Positions 33,046-43,155 of a stretch of DNA of 64,000 bases are shown piece after piece; the first letter of the stretch is position 1, and each line of letters starts with the position of its first letter. The notes under the pieces were generated by a model. The model saw only the letters and a program-made list of their open reading frames with translations. It had not been told where the DNA came from and ran no database searches. The translations under genes and the position numbers were made by a program. The stretch covers positions 434,001-498,000 of the forward strand of contig NZ_JAMGSI010000002.1 in NCBI RefSeq assembly GCF_023516715.1, read 5' to 3'. The stretch is from Akkermansia massiliensis (GTDB lineage: Bacteria; Verrucomicrobiota; Verrucomicrobiia; Verrucomicrobiales; Akkermansiaceae).

Positions 33046-33558
33046 ATGTTATCCTTCATGAACGGAAGACGGTCCCGTCATCAATCAGGAAACAAGCCGG
33101 GCAAATGGATTGCCGTCCTGGCCGTTCCCCTCTTTCTCCTGGGCACGGGACTGTTCTCCTTTTTGTGGAACGTTCCGCTGAATACGCTGAGAGCCGCTCA
33201 TTCCGCCACAGCGCCTCCCGCAATTCTTATCAGGAAAGCTTCTTCCCCGGAAAATCATCCCATGGCCCTGGACTCCTCCTTCCTGGCCGGCATCCAGCCC
33301 TTCCTGGAACATTATGCGGGGTCCGTCAGCAATGCCGGGCGCCTTGACTTCACCACCCATGACCCGCAGGAAGTGGAAATACGGATGGACGGGCTCTCCA
33401 TCGGCCTGAGCCCTTCCCTGGCGGTTTTCAATTTCCACACCAGGTACGGGTTCAGCATGCAGACGAGCAGAAAACCGGACGCTGCCGACCGGGCGGTTTA
33501 CCAGTGGCTGAAAAACATGATGCAACCGGAAGAGCCGGAGGAATCGGGGGGACGTTGA
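33046..33558 (+). CDS. Hypothetical protein with one membrane segment
   Basis: This 170-residue protein has a basic N-terminus (NGRRSRHQSGNKPGK), one strong transmembrane helix (WIAVLAVPLFLLGTGLFSFLW, about residues 21-41) and a soluble C-terminal domain of about 125 residues with alternating beta-like strands (QEVEIRMDGLSIGLSPSLAVFNFHTRYGF). I recognise no family. It lies between the divergent M60 gene and msrAB. Codon composition matches the neighbours. Confidence 0.6.
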   Translation: MLSFMNGRRSRHQSGNKPGKWIAVLAVPLFLLGTGLFSFLWNVPLNTLRAAHSATAPPAILIRKASSPENHPMALDSSFLAGIQPFLEHYAGSVSNAGRLDFTTHDPQEVEIRMDGLSIGLSPSLAVFNFHTRYGFSMQTSRKPDAADRAVYQWLKNMMQPEEPEESGGR

Positions 33559-33688
33559 CACAGGCATCGAACGGAACAGGCTCGGCGTTGTCTAATCCTT
33601 CATCTTCCCGGAAAAGCTGTGGAACGGCAGGTTCTTCAGCCAAGGGAGCAACTGCACCCGCACCGGAAGACGACCCCATACAGCGTTT

Positions 33689-34816
33689 ATGAAACGTATT
33701 TACCACGGACCATGGACCCTGGCCGGACTGGCATGCGCCATTCTGGCCGCAGTAGCCATGCTTTCCCTGTTCTCCTGCGGAGAAAACGGACAGGCAGGCA
33801 ACAAAAACAGACATCATATGGACAACAAGGATTTAAAAACGATTTATCTGGCAGGAGGCTGTTTCTGGGGAGTGGAAAAGTACTTCTCCCTGATTCACGG
33901 AGTCAAGGAAACGGAAGTGGGGTATGCCAACGGTTCCACTGCCTCCCCCACGTATGAGGAAGTCTGCAGCGGACGCACGGGCCACGCGGAAACGGTAAAA
34001 GTGGTATTTGATCCGGAAGAACTCAGCCTCCCGTTCCTGCTGGAACAATACTATTCCATCATTGATCCCGTTTCCGTCAACAAGCAGGGAAACGACAGGG
34101 GAGTTCAATACCGCACGGGCATTTATTATACGGATGAGAAGGACAAGCCGATTATAGAAGCCTCCCTGAAACGGCTCCAGCAGCACTTCAAGCAGCCCGT
34201 GGCGATTGAAGTTCAACCCCTGCGTCAATTTTCACGGGCGGAAAAATACCACCAGCGCTATCTGGACAACAACCCCGGCGGCTACTGCCATATTCCGCCC
34301 GGCAAGTTCCAGGAGGCGGCCCAGGCCAGGGAAGCCGCTCCCGTCTACCGGAAAAAACCGGATGACGAGCTGCGCCGCAGCCTGACGCCCGAGCAATTTG
34401 CAGTTACGCGGAACAATGCGACGGAACCTCCCTTCCGCAACGAATATTTCAATAACGACAAGCCCGGCATTTATGTGGACGTTACGACGGGGGAACCCCT
34501 GTTTCTTTCCACGGACAAGTTTGATTCCGGCTGCGGCTGGCCCAGCTTCTCCCGGCCCATCAAGGAAGAACTGATTCAGGAAAAACAGGATCTTTCCCAC
34601 GGCATGCGCCGTACGGAAGTCCGCAGCAAAACGGGGGACGCCCATCTGGGGCACGTCTTCACGGACGGCCCGAAGGACCGCGGCGGCCTGCGCTACTGCA
34701 TCAACAGCGCTTCCCTGAAATTCATTCCTGAACAGGATATGGAAGCGCAGGGGTATGGAAAATACCTGCCCCAGCTTCGCCGGGAGGCAGCGGACAGAAA
34801 ATCCGGGGAAAAGTAG
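33689..34816 (+). CDS. msrAB: Lipoprotein-like MsrA-MsrB fusion (methionine sulfoxide reductase)
   Basis: This 375-residue bifunctional enzyme reduces both stereoisomers of methionine sulfoxide in exported proteins. The export signal ends in LSLFSC (Cys30), a near-canonical lipobox, so it is probably anchored on the periplasmic face. The MsrA domain (about 50-210) has the catalytic GCFWG with Cys58. The MsrB domain (about 235-360) has [18 protein letters not shown] and the catalytic [11 protein letters not shown]. The two CxxC zinc-binding pairs of classical MsrB are absent (TTGEPLF and [11 protein letters not shown] replace CxxC), so this is the metal-free form. Confidence 0.92.
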   Translation: MKRIYHGPWTLAGLACAILAAVAMLSLFSCGENGQAGNKNRHHMDNKDLKTIYLAGGCFWGVEKYFSLIHGVKETEVGYANGSTASPTYEEVCSGRTGHAETVKVVFDPEELSLPFLLEQYYSIIDPVSVNKQGNDRGVQYRTGIYYTDEKDKPIIEASLKRLQQHFKQPVAIEVQPLRQFSRAEKYHQRYLDNNPGGYCHIPPGKFQEAAQAREAAPVYRKKPDDELRRSLTPEQFAVTRNNATEPPFRNEYFNNDKPGIYVDVTTGEPLFLSTDKFDSGCGWPSFSRPIKEELIQEKQDLSHGMRRTEVRSKTGDAHLGHVFTDGPKDRGGLRYCINSASLKFIPEQDMEAQGYGKYLPQLRREAADRKSGEK

Positions 34817-35438
34817 CTTATGGAAAAAACGGAAGGTGAACCTCACCTATCCATCAATCCGTTAAAAATCCGGAGGACGAAGTGTGGCCGGATAAAGAAC
34901 CGGCTCTCGGTTCCATGCAAGATTCCATGCGCACTTATGCTGTAAGACGGGAGACAGGAAACAAAGATGCTGAATGCGGCGTCCCATGCATAAGAGGTTC
35001 CGGAAAGGGATAAAAGTAGTACTCCGGAAGAAGATTCATGAAGGCTGCTTCCCGGGCCGCAGGCAGTCAACCAATTCCGGTACGCCTGCGTTTGAAAAAA
35101 ACGCCCTCCATCCATGCCGCTGCCGATGAATGGAGAGTGGGCAATCGGCAGCAGGCCATGGAGGATTTGGGTTGTTGGGGCAATACGACTTGCAGCAAAT
35201 GCCGTTTATCTTCATGCCGTTCATTGAAATAGCGACGGCCAGGCGCGTTTTGTGTTAAAAAAATGAGTTTTTTATTTTCAACGCTTTCATCCATCTATTG
35301 AAATCGTCCCGATTCTTTGACCATGAACATATCATAAAAATAAAAACCATTTTCTGCCAGCGCCGGATTCCCCTCACCTGCCACAAGAGGGAGGCAAGGA
35401 GCTCTTCTCCGCCAACGGTATCCGCCTTCTCCTCCGCG
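34817..35438. other. 622-bp intergenic region with a structured element
   Basis: No credible gene: the short frames on both strands overlap each other and resemble nothing. The region contains an extended imperfect inverted repeat at 35105-35164. An A/T-rich palindrome (AAAAA..TTTTT) follows near 35257-35276. It could hold an unannotated RNA. Confidence 0.45.
35105..35164. repeat. Long imperfect inverted repeat, possible structured RNA
   Basis: The outer arms CCTCCAT (35105-35111) and ATGGAGG (35158-35164) pair. The inner arms GCTGCCGAT (35119-35127) and ATCGGCAGC (35144-35152) also pair perfectly, with a short partly pairing interior and a 16-base apical loop. No T tract follows on either strand, so it is not an ordinary terminator. 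Confidence 0.5.
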
Positions 35439-36014
35439 TCACTGCACGATCGTGACGGGAGTACCTACTTTAACGGTCTTGAAAAGCGGCACACAGGAGG
35501 AGCGGGTCATGCGGATGCATCCATGTGACTGGGGCGTCTGGAAAACGGGTCCCACGTGCATGCCGATGCCGCTGTCCGTCAGCCGCATGAAATAGGGCAT
35601 GGAGGCATCATATAAATTGGAGACGTGGTGCACCGCCTTTTCCGTAATGCGGAAATGGCCCACGGGCGTGCGGTGGGAAGCGGTCCCCAGACAGACGGGA
35701 AAATCCATGGCTACTTCATCCCCCACCATCAGCTGGCCCCTCTGGCTTCCGCGGCTGATCACCACCCGCGTATTGCCGGGAGTGGCTTTTTTCATAATGT
35801 CCTGGTTCATCCACTCGTCATGCACCTCCGTATAATCCACCCCGGCCACCACCACTCTCGTATTCGGCCCGTAAGAAGTCATGGGCATGGTCGTAGGCAC
35901 CGTCAGGGGCACCATGCGCAAATTCTCTTCCTGCGGCCCTGAACAGGCTGCCAGCACCAGCGCTCCCGCTGCCGCTCCTGCAATAATTGATAAGGTTTTT
36001 TTCGCGTTCATCAT
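35439..36014 (-). CDS. L,D-transpeptidase (YkuD), lipoprotein
   Basis: This 191-residue lipoprotein has lipobox LAAC (Cys24) and a YkuD catalytic domain at about residues 82-190. The signature HVGPVFQTPQSHGCIRM is intact, with catalytic Cys166 and the conserved His164 and Arg168. Such enzymes form 3-3 cross-links in peptidoglycan or attach lipoproteins to it, in the periplasm. The start is one of two adjacent ATGs (36014/36011); an upstream in-frame ATG at 36041 would add nine residues ahead of the signal and is less likely. Confidence 0.9.
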   Translation of the reverse strand: MMNAKKTLSIIAGAAAGALVLAACSGPQEENLRMVPLTVPTTMPMTSYGPNTRVVVAGVDYTEVHDEWMNQDIMKKATPGNTRVVISRGSQRGQLMVGDEVAMDFPVCLGTASHRTPVGHFRITEKAVHHVSNLYDASMPYFMRLTDSGIGMHVGPVFQTPQSHGCIRMTRSSCVPLFKTVKVGTPVTIVQ

Positions 36015-36130
36015 CTTTAACCCTTTCAGAGGGTTGGACAATGCCGCGAACTTATTTTCAATGTTTCATGACGCACTCTATCAAAATTCCGGCATGCACG
36101 CAAAAGGCGGAAACCGGAAAAAAGCGGCCG

Positions 36131-36469
36131 TCACGACAGCGGAATATTGCGCGCCACGGTAAACAGGGCAAGTACGGCCACGCCGGCGGTCAGCACCCTC
36201 AGGAATACGGTCTTGTCCCTGATGAAAAACAGCGTTCCCAGCCAGATGAGCGTGGGAACCAGCAGCACGTTGTACCGCAGGGAATCAAGCCAATGGCCAT
36301 GAAGCAGGGCATGCAGGGCCCTGGTGGAACCGCAGCCGTAGCAAAGATAACCCGTGGTTTTATAGAAAAGGCACTCCGGCAGCCAGCCGGACCGGGAAGG
36401 GTCATCCACCAGCAGGAGCACCGCGCATGCCGCAGCCAGCAGCGCCAGATACAGGAAAAACAGTTTCAT
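36131..36469 (-). CDS. DUF2752-family membrane protein
   Basis: This 112-residue inner-membrane protein has about three hydrophobic segments. The signature of DUF2752 is clear: CLFYKTTGYLCYGCGSTRALHALLHGHWLDSLRYN (family pattern C.f...TG..CPGCG.TRA...LL.G....A...N). Function is unknown. The start at 36469 lies 6 bases after a probable terminator of the upstream gene, so expression probably depends on readthrough from 36747 or on a promoter within that hairpin region. Confidence 0.85.
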   Translation of the reverse strand: MKLFFLYLALLAAACAVLLLVDDPSRSGWLPECLFYKTTGYLCYGCGSTRALHALLHGHWLDSLRYNVLLVPTLIWLGTLFFIRDKTVFLRVLTAGVAVLALFTVARNIPLS

Positions 36470-36475
36470 TCCATG

Positions 36476-36510
36476 AAAAAGGCCTGCGGATCTTCGGTTC
36501 TCCGCAAGCC
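36476..36510 (-). terminator. Intrinsic terminator between two small membrane-protein genes
   Basis: On the minus strand GGCTTGCGGA (36510-36501) pairs with TCCGCAGGCC (36490-36481), with one G-U pair and a 10-base loop. Five T residues follow (36480-36476). It follows the gene at 36541-36747 and directly precedes the DUF2752 start. Confidence 0.75.
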
Positions 36511-36540
36511 TTGGATTCACGAGCCTGGTGAAGCCTTTTA

Positions 36541-36747
36541 TCAGTTGCGCCAGGCAGTCCAGCCGCCGACCAGCATCAGGACGATGCTGAGAATCACGGC
36601 AATAAGGCTCATCGTCTTGCCGTTGCTCTTGTCGGGATATTTGTTGAGGCCTATGATGCCCAGAATGAGGCCTACGAGGCTGCATAAAACGGCAAAGACG
36701 AGGGCACAAATGGCAAGCGTATTGTTTGGTCTTTCTAACTCAGACAT
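36541..36747 (-). CDS. Small two-helix membrane protein (DUF4190-like)
   Basis: This 68-residue protein ([20 protein letters not shown]...) has two hydrophobic helices separated by [13 protein letters not shown]. The pattern resembles DUF4190-type proteins, in which short hydrophobic hairpins flank a Gly/Lys turn. Function unknown. It is on the same strand as the DUF2752 gene, which follows 71 bases later beyond a terminator. Confidence 0.75.
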   Translation of the reverse strand: MSELERPNNTLAICALVFAVLCSLVGLILGIIGLNKYPDKSNGKTMSLIAVILSIVLMLVGGWTAWRN

Positions 36748-37064
36748 ATTCTTTAATCCAGTTTGATTTTTATTGGGGTGCGCACAGCAGGATGCCAGAC
36801 GCAAATCCTTGCCATCTAAACAAAATGCCGTGCTTCTACAAGTTTTTCCTGGTTCTGTTGTCAGTTCCTGCGCGTCTTACAGGCAAAAACGCCGGAAAAA
36901 ACCGGCAGCACGCGTGCAAAAAGGAATTTCCACGCTTGCGGGAGAGGGGGAAAAATCCTCCCCCCGTCACACAGAGTCCTTGCCTTATCATATTTGGCCT
37001 GTATAGTACCCGCGACTGCCAGGAGGGCAGCCGCCTGTTTACAGTTAACCCTCTATTCCGCATC
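36748..37064. other. Divergent promoter region before aconitase
   Basis: These 317 bp carry no convincing gene, although the aconitase frame stays open back to 36726. The stretch encodes no recognisable N-terminal domain. It contains the promoter at 36980-37007. Confidence 0.6.
36980..37007 (+). promoter_or_regulatory. Sigma-70-type promoter of aconitase
   Basis: TTGCCT (36980-36985) and TATAGT (37002-37007) are spaced by 16 bases. Transcription would start near 37014, about 50 bases upstream of the ATG at 37065. This supports the short start of the enzyme. Confidence 0.6.
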
Positions 37065-39818
<2,754 letters not shown>

Positions 39819-39855
39819 CGCGGCTTGGCCGGGCTTTTCCGGCGCCGCATCCTTT

Positions 39856-39897
39856 CCAGACGGGCCGCCCTTCCCCCCGAAGGCGCGGCCCGTCTGG
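39856..39897 (+). terminator. Strong GC-rich hairpin after aconitase
   Basis: A perfect 13-bp stem (CCAGACGGGCCGC at 39856-39868 with GCGGCCCGTCTGG at 39885-39897) starts 37 bases after the stop codon. It has no T tract, but it is the most stable hairpin in this region and probably ends or stabilises the acnA transcript. Confidence 0.5.
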
Positions 39898-40008
39898 CGC
39901 CTTCCTCTCCGGGAGCACCCGCAGCTCCATGACACGGCTTGATTAGTTCACTTGAACTAATTCCAAATTCTGCTTGCAATCCTTCCGGGCTGTTTCTAGA
40001 ACAAACAC

Positions 40009-40674
40009 ATGGAATATAGATCTGTCTGGACGGGCTTTCTTGCCGTATTCGCCGCCCTGGCGTTCTGCAGCTGCTCGCAGAACGATAAAATGAGACCGCC
40101 GGCCGTCTCCTTCAAAATTCAAAAAGCCCCGGTAGTCCCCCGCACGTCCAACCAGATGGGCCGTGAGGTGGGCATCCGCGTCTCCTACATGCCCAAAAGC
40201 ACGTATGCCCGCAGGCATGCGGCCTCCATGCGCCCCCGCTTCATCACCATCCACAGCACCGCCAACCCCAAGGGAGACGCCAACGCCCATTCCCGCTACC
40301 TGAACAGCGGCAAATCCCGCAGCCTGAACTGGCACTTCACGGTGGACCAGTTCGGCGCGTACCAGCACATTCCCACGACGGAAACGGGCCACCACGCGGA
40401 CCACTCCGGCCCGGGCGACCAATACTCCGTAGCCATTGAAATGTGCGAATGCACCACGCACAACCCCGTCGTCATCTACAACAAGACAGCCAAGCTGGCG
40501 GCCCTGCTGATGATGCGCTACAACGTCCCCCTGCGCAACGTGGTGCCCCACAACTACTGGTCCGGCAAGAACTGCCCCGCCCCGCTGATGACCAACGGCC
40601 GCCCCGGCTATAAATGGAGCTGGTTCATCTCCCGCGTGGACTATTACTACCGCTGCCTCCAGGCCGGGAAATAA
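40009..40674 (+). CDS. N-acetylmuramoyl-L-alanine amidase (Amidase_2), lipoprotein
   Basis: This 221-residue exported peptidoglycan amidase has a lipoprotein-like signal ending AALAFCSCS (Cys20 or Cys22). The Amidase_2/AmpD fold follows: FITIHSTANPKGDANAHSRYL (first zinc His), LNWHFTVDQFGAYQHIP, HHADHSGPGDQYSVAIEMCE (second region) and VVPHNYWSGKNCPAPL (last His and the conserved CP). The enzyme cleaves the amide bond between MurNAc and L-Ala in the periplasm, for wall turnover or recycling. It stands alone between acnA and an aldo/keto reductase. Confidence 0.88.
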   Translation: MEYRSVWTGFLAVFAALAFCSCSQNDKMRPPAVSFKIQKAPVVPRTSNQMGREVGIRVSYMPKSTYARRHAASMRPRFITIHSTANPKGDANAHSRYLNSGKSRSLNWHFTVDQFGAYQHIPTTETGHHADHSGPGDQYSVAIEMCECTTHNPVVIYNKTAKLAALLMMRYNVPLRNVVPHNYWSGKNCPAPLMTNGRPGYKWSWFISRVDYYYRCLQAGK

Positions 40675-40750
40675 TCCCTCCCCCTTTCTGCCGCGCATGC
40701 CGCACTCATGACAAGGCGTTCTCTTTACCGTTTCCGGCGGAGGGTGCTTC

Positions 40751-41623
40751 ATGAAGAGTATGAAAATCATCACTTCCCCCGGAGATACGCAGCGGCTGAG
40801 CAACGGCCTCCCCATTCCCGGCATCGGTTACGGAACCTACCTGGCCCCGGACGACACGTCGGGAACCCGGAGCATTCTTGACGCGCTGGAAGCAGGCTAC
40901 CGCCTCATTGACACAGCCAGCGTATACGGCAATGAAAAAACGGTGGGGCGCGCCGTCAGGGAAAGCTCCATTCCGCGGGAGGAAATCTTCATCACCAGCA
41001 AAGTCTGGAACACGGACCAGGGTTATGAAAGCACCCTGAGCGCTTTTGACGCCTCCCTGAACCGCCTCGAAACGGATTATCTGGACCTGTACCTGATCCA
41101 CTGGCCCATCCCCGCCGGATATGAGAAGGACTACAGAGATCTGAACAGGGAAACCTGGAAAGCCATGGAGCGCCTTTACAAGGAGGGCCAGGCAAGGGCC
41201 ATCGGCGTCAGCAACTTCCTTCCCCGCCATTTGGAAGCCCTGATGGAACAAGCCGATACCATCCCCATGGTGAACCAGCTGGAAATCAATCCCAGGTACC
41301 ACCAGACGGAAGCGGTCGCCTTCTGCCGGGAACACGGCATTCTGGTGGAATCATGGGGCCCCCTGGCCCGCGGAGGCGTACTGGAGGAACCCGTCCTGCG
41401 CCGCATCGCGGACAAGCATAAAAAATCCGTAGCCCAGATATGCCTCCGCTGGGAACTCCAGCGCGGCATCGTGCCCCTCCCCAAATCCGTGCATGCGGAC
41501 AGAATCAAAGCCAACCTGGACGTTTTCGGCTTCTCCCTGGACGGAGAAGACATGGCCCTTATTGACACGCTGGACGCCCCCGGGCACTACTCCATTCACC
41601 CGGACCATCTTTCCGAGGAGTAA
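40751..41623 (+). CDS. Aldo/keto reductase
   Basis: This 290-residue NADPH-dependent oxidoreductase has the (beta/alpha)8 barrel signatures of the family. They are GYRLIDTASVYGNEKTVGRAVRES (catalytic Asp and Tyr), FITSKVWN (catalytic Lys), LDLYLIHWP (catalytic His), AIGVSNF, and the cofactor-binding IVPLPKSVHADRIKANLDVF. It is closest in pattern to the 2,5-diketo-gluconate reductase / prostaglandin F synthase-like group, which reduces a broad range of aldehydes and ketones. The physiological substrate is unknown. An alternative ATG three codons in (40760) is equally possible. Confidence 0.9.
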   Translation: MKSMKIITSPGDTQRLSNGLPIPGIGYGTYLAPDDTSGTRSILDALEAGYRLIDTASVYGNEKTVGRAVRESSIPREEIFITSKVWNTDQGYESTLSAFDASLNRLETDYLDLYLIHWPIPAGYEKDYRDLNRETWKAMERLYKEGQARAIGVSNFLPRHLEALMEQADTIPMVNQLEINPRYHQTEAVAFCREHGILVESWGPLARGGVLEEPVLRRIADKHKKSVAQICLRWELQRGIVPLPKSVHADRIKANLDVFGFSLDGEDMALIDTLDAPGHYSIHPDHLSEE

Positions 41624-41650
41624 TCTTTCCAGAAAAGATTCAAGGACGGA

Positions 41651-42823
41651 CTATTCTCTTCGCTTCCTGGCGGATTCCACCAGGCGTTGGCGAGCTTCCT
41701 GCCTGGCACGGAATGCCTGTTCGCGTTTTCTTTCCTCCGCCAGCGCCGCTTTCTTTTCGGAATCACGGAGTTTCCCGTAAAGCAGCGGGTTCATGGCGGC
41801 CTCGTCCTCCGGGCCTTCATGGTGGTACACGGGCAGCCCGTCCGCGGCCAGCGCCACATGGTAGTAACGGCCGTCCTCCCTGGAGTCCCGGCCTTTTTTG
41901 TCCAGGCGGGAAAGAATCACGGCATACCCCAGTCCCGGAGCGTTCATCAGCTTCCGCTGGTCGTCAAACAGGGCGGCAACGCGCATGTTGTCGTAGTCCA
42001 GCTTCATGATGCCGCAGACCATTTTGCCCTCCGTATTCCAGTACATCACCAGCTTCTTTTTTCCCAGGGAATTGGGCTTGCACGTTTCATAGGCTCCCTT
42101 GACGGGGCGGCTTTCCATGGACAGGGAGTAGTCCGCATTGCTGTAGGATTTTGTCTCCCTTGCGGCGAGTCGTTCGCCCGGAGGGAGCAGGGAGGAAACG
42201 GGAGCGCGCATTTCCGTCCGTTCCTCAGGCATGTATTTGGAGGGAATGAGCAGGCCTTTTCCGGTATCGTAATAGGCGTAAAGGCTTCCCTGGTCCAGAA
42301 CCATGTCAAAGTTTTTCTGCCCCCTCCCGCTTTCCGGGCGCGCCTGCGGGCGGCAGTATTCCTGGATTCGGAACGGAGGGCCCTTGATGGCGGAAAGGGA
42401 GGTGGTACAGACCAGCCCGTCCACCTTCCTGGTTCCCGTCAAGGTTCTGGTGGGGTTTTTCCGGGCCGCTTCATTATAGCGGGGAGTGATGTCTTTTTCC
42501 ACCGGCGTCCACGTTGCTTTTTCCAGTTCCTTCATCAGGAACGGCCAGAGCATCGCGGCCAGCTTCAGGTCCCGGCGCGCCGCCGTGCCCGTTAGGGAAG
42601 CCGCCAGCGCCGCGTCTTCCTCATCCAGGCGGTTCAGCGGAATTTCCACACGTTTCCGCCCCGTTTTAAGCGCCAATCTGGAACCCGTGCAGGATTGAAA
42701 ACTGCCTTTTACCACATCTCCGAGCTTGGATATCCATTCCCGTTCGCCCGGAAAGGCATATTCATCAGCCGGCGCACAAACCGCGCCGCACCATACCAGC
42801 ACAGCAAGCAGAAGGAGTTTCAT
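41651..42823 (-). CDS. Exported protein with SHD1-like domain, unknown function
   Basis: This 390-residue exported protein has a signal peptide MKLLLLAVLVWCGAVCAPADEY (start at 42823; an ATG at 42835 adds four residues). The N-terminal ~60 residues of the mature protein (EWISKLGDVVKGSFQSCTGSRLALKTGRKRVEIPLNRLDEEDAALAA) have the SHD1 pattern found in many secreted Planctomycetes/Verrucomicrobia proteins: W.s..G..v.g.f......v.l....g....vpl..L...D. The middle is beta-rich and unrecognised. The last ~40 residues are a charged helix rich in Glu, Arg and Lys (AEERKREQAFRARQEARQRL). Function unknown; periplasmic or surface. Confidence 0.75.
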   Translation of the reverse strand: MKLLLLAVLVWCGAVCAPADEYAFPGEREWISKLGDVVKGSFQSCTGSRLALKTGRKRVEIPLNRLDEEDAALAASLTGTAARRDLKLAAMLWPFLMKELEKATWTPVEKDITPRYNEAARKNPTRTLTGTRKVDGLVCTTSLSAIKGPPFRIQEYCRPQARPESGRGQKNFDMVLDQGSLYAYYDTGKGLLIPSKYMPEERTEMRAPVSSLLPPGERLAARETKSYSNADYSLSMESRPVKGAYETCKPNSLGKKKLVMYWNTEGKMVCGIMKLDYDNMRVAALFDDQRKLMNAPGLGYAVILSRLDKKGRDSREDGRYYHVALAADGLPVYHHEGPEDEAAMNPLLYGKLRDSEKKAALAEERKREQAFRARQEARQRLVESARKRRE

Positions 42824-43155
42824 CGTCAGGAACACAGGGTTGCAACTGCAACCCTAACAACAGGGCCGGCCGGATAAAAGCTTTTAATTGACCGCCGCTG
42901 CATCGGGAACCCGGAACAAGAAAGGGGAAAACGGCCTCATCACATGTCATCCGGAGGCCATGCAGGGCCGATAAGGGCCGGAAGGCCCTTTTTCCCGGGC
43001 GGGAGACCGTGACAAACCGGGGGGAATTGGAAGAAGCAAGGGAAACTGAATTTGGCTTGCCCGGGAGTGAGGAGCTCCCGCCCCTCATCATTCCCTCCAA
43101 TCAGCGGCCTCATGCCACCCTGACCGCGCATCCGGAGAAAATCCTCGGACCGCAG
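42824..43155. other. Intergenic region between topoisomerase and SHD1-like gene
   Basis: A 332-bp gap between two minus-strand genes, with no convincing gene. It holds a plus-strand hairpin with a T tract (42973-42993) that faces away from both neighbours' direction of transcription. Confidence 0.5.
42973..42993 (+). terminator. Plus-strand terminator-like hairpin
   Basis: AAGGGCC (42973-42979) pairs with GGCCCTT (42984-42990) around a GGAA loop, and the run of T continues to 42993. It is oriented for plus-strand transcription although the flanking genes are on the minus strand. Nothing obvious on the plus strand would use it. Confidence 0.5.

Noticed and set aside
36726-37064. N-terminal extension of aconitase
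   Set aside because: A promoter is found at 36980-37007, and the extension does not resemble any part of aconitases.
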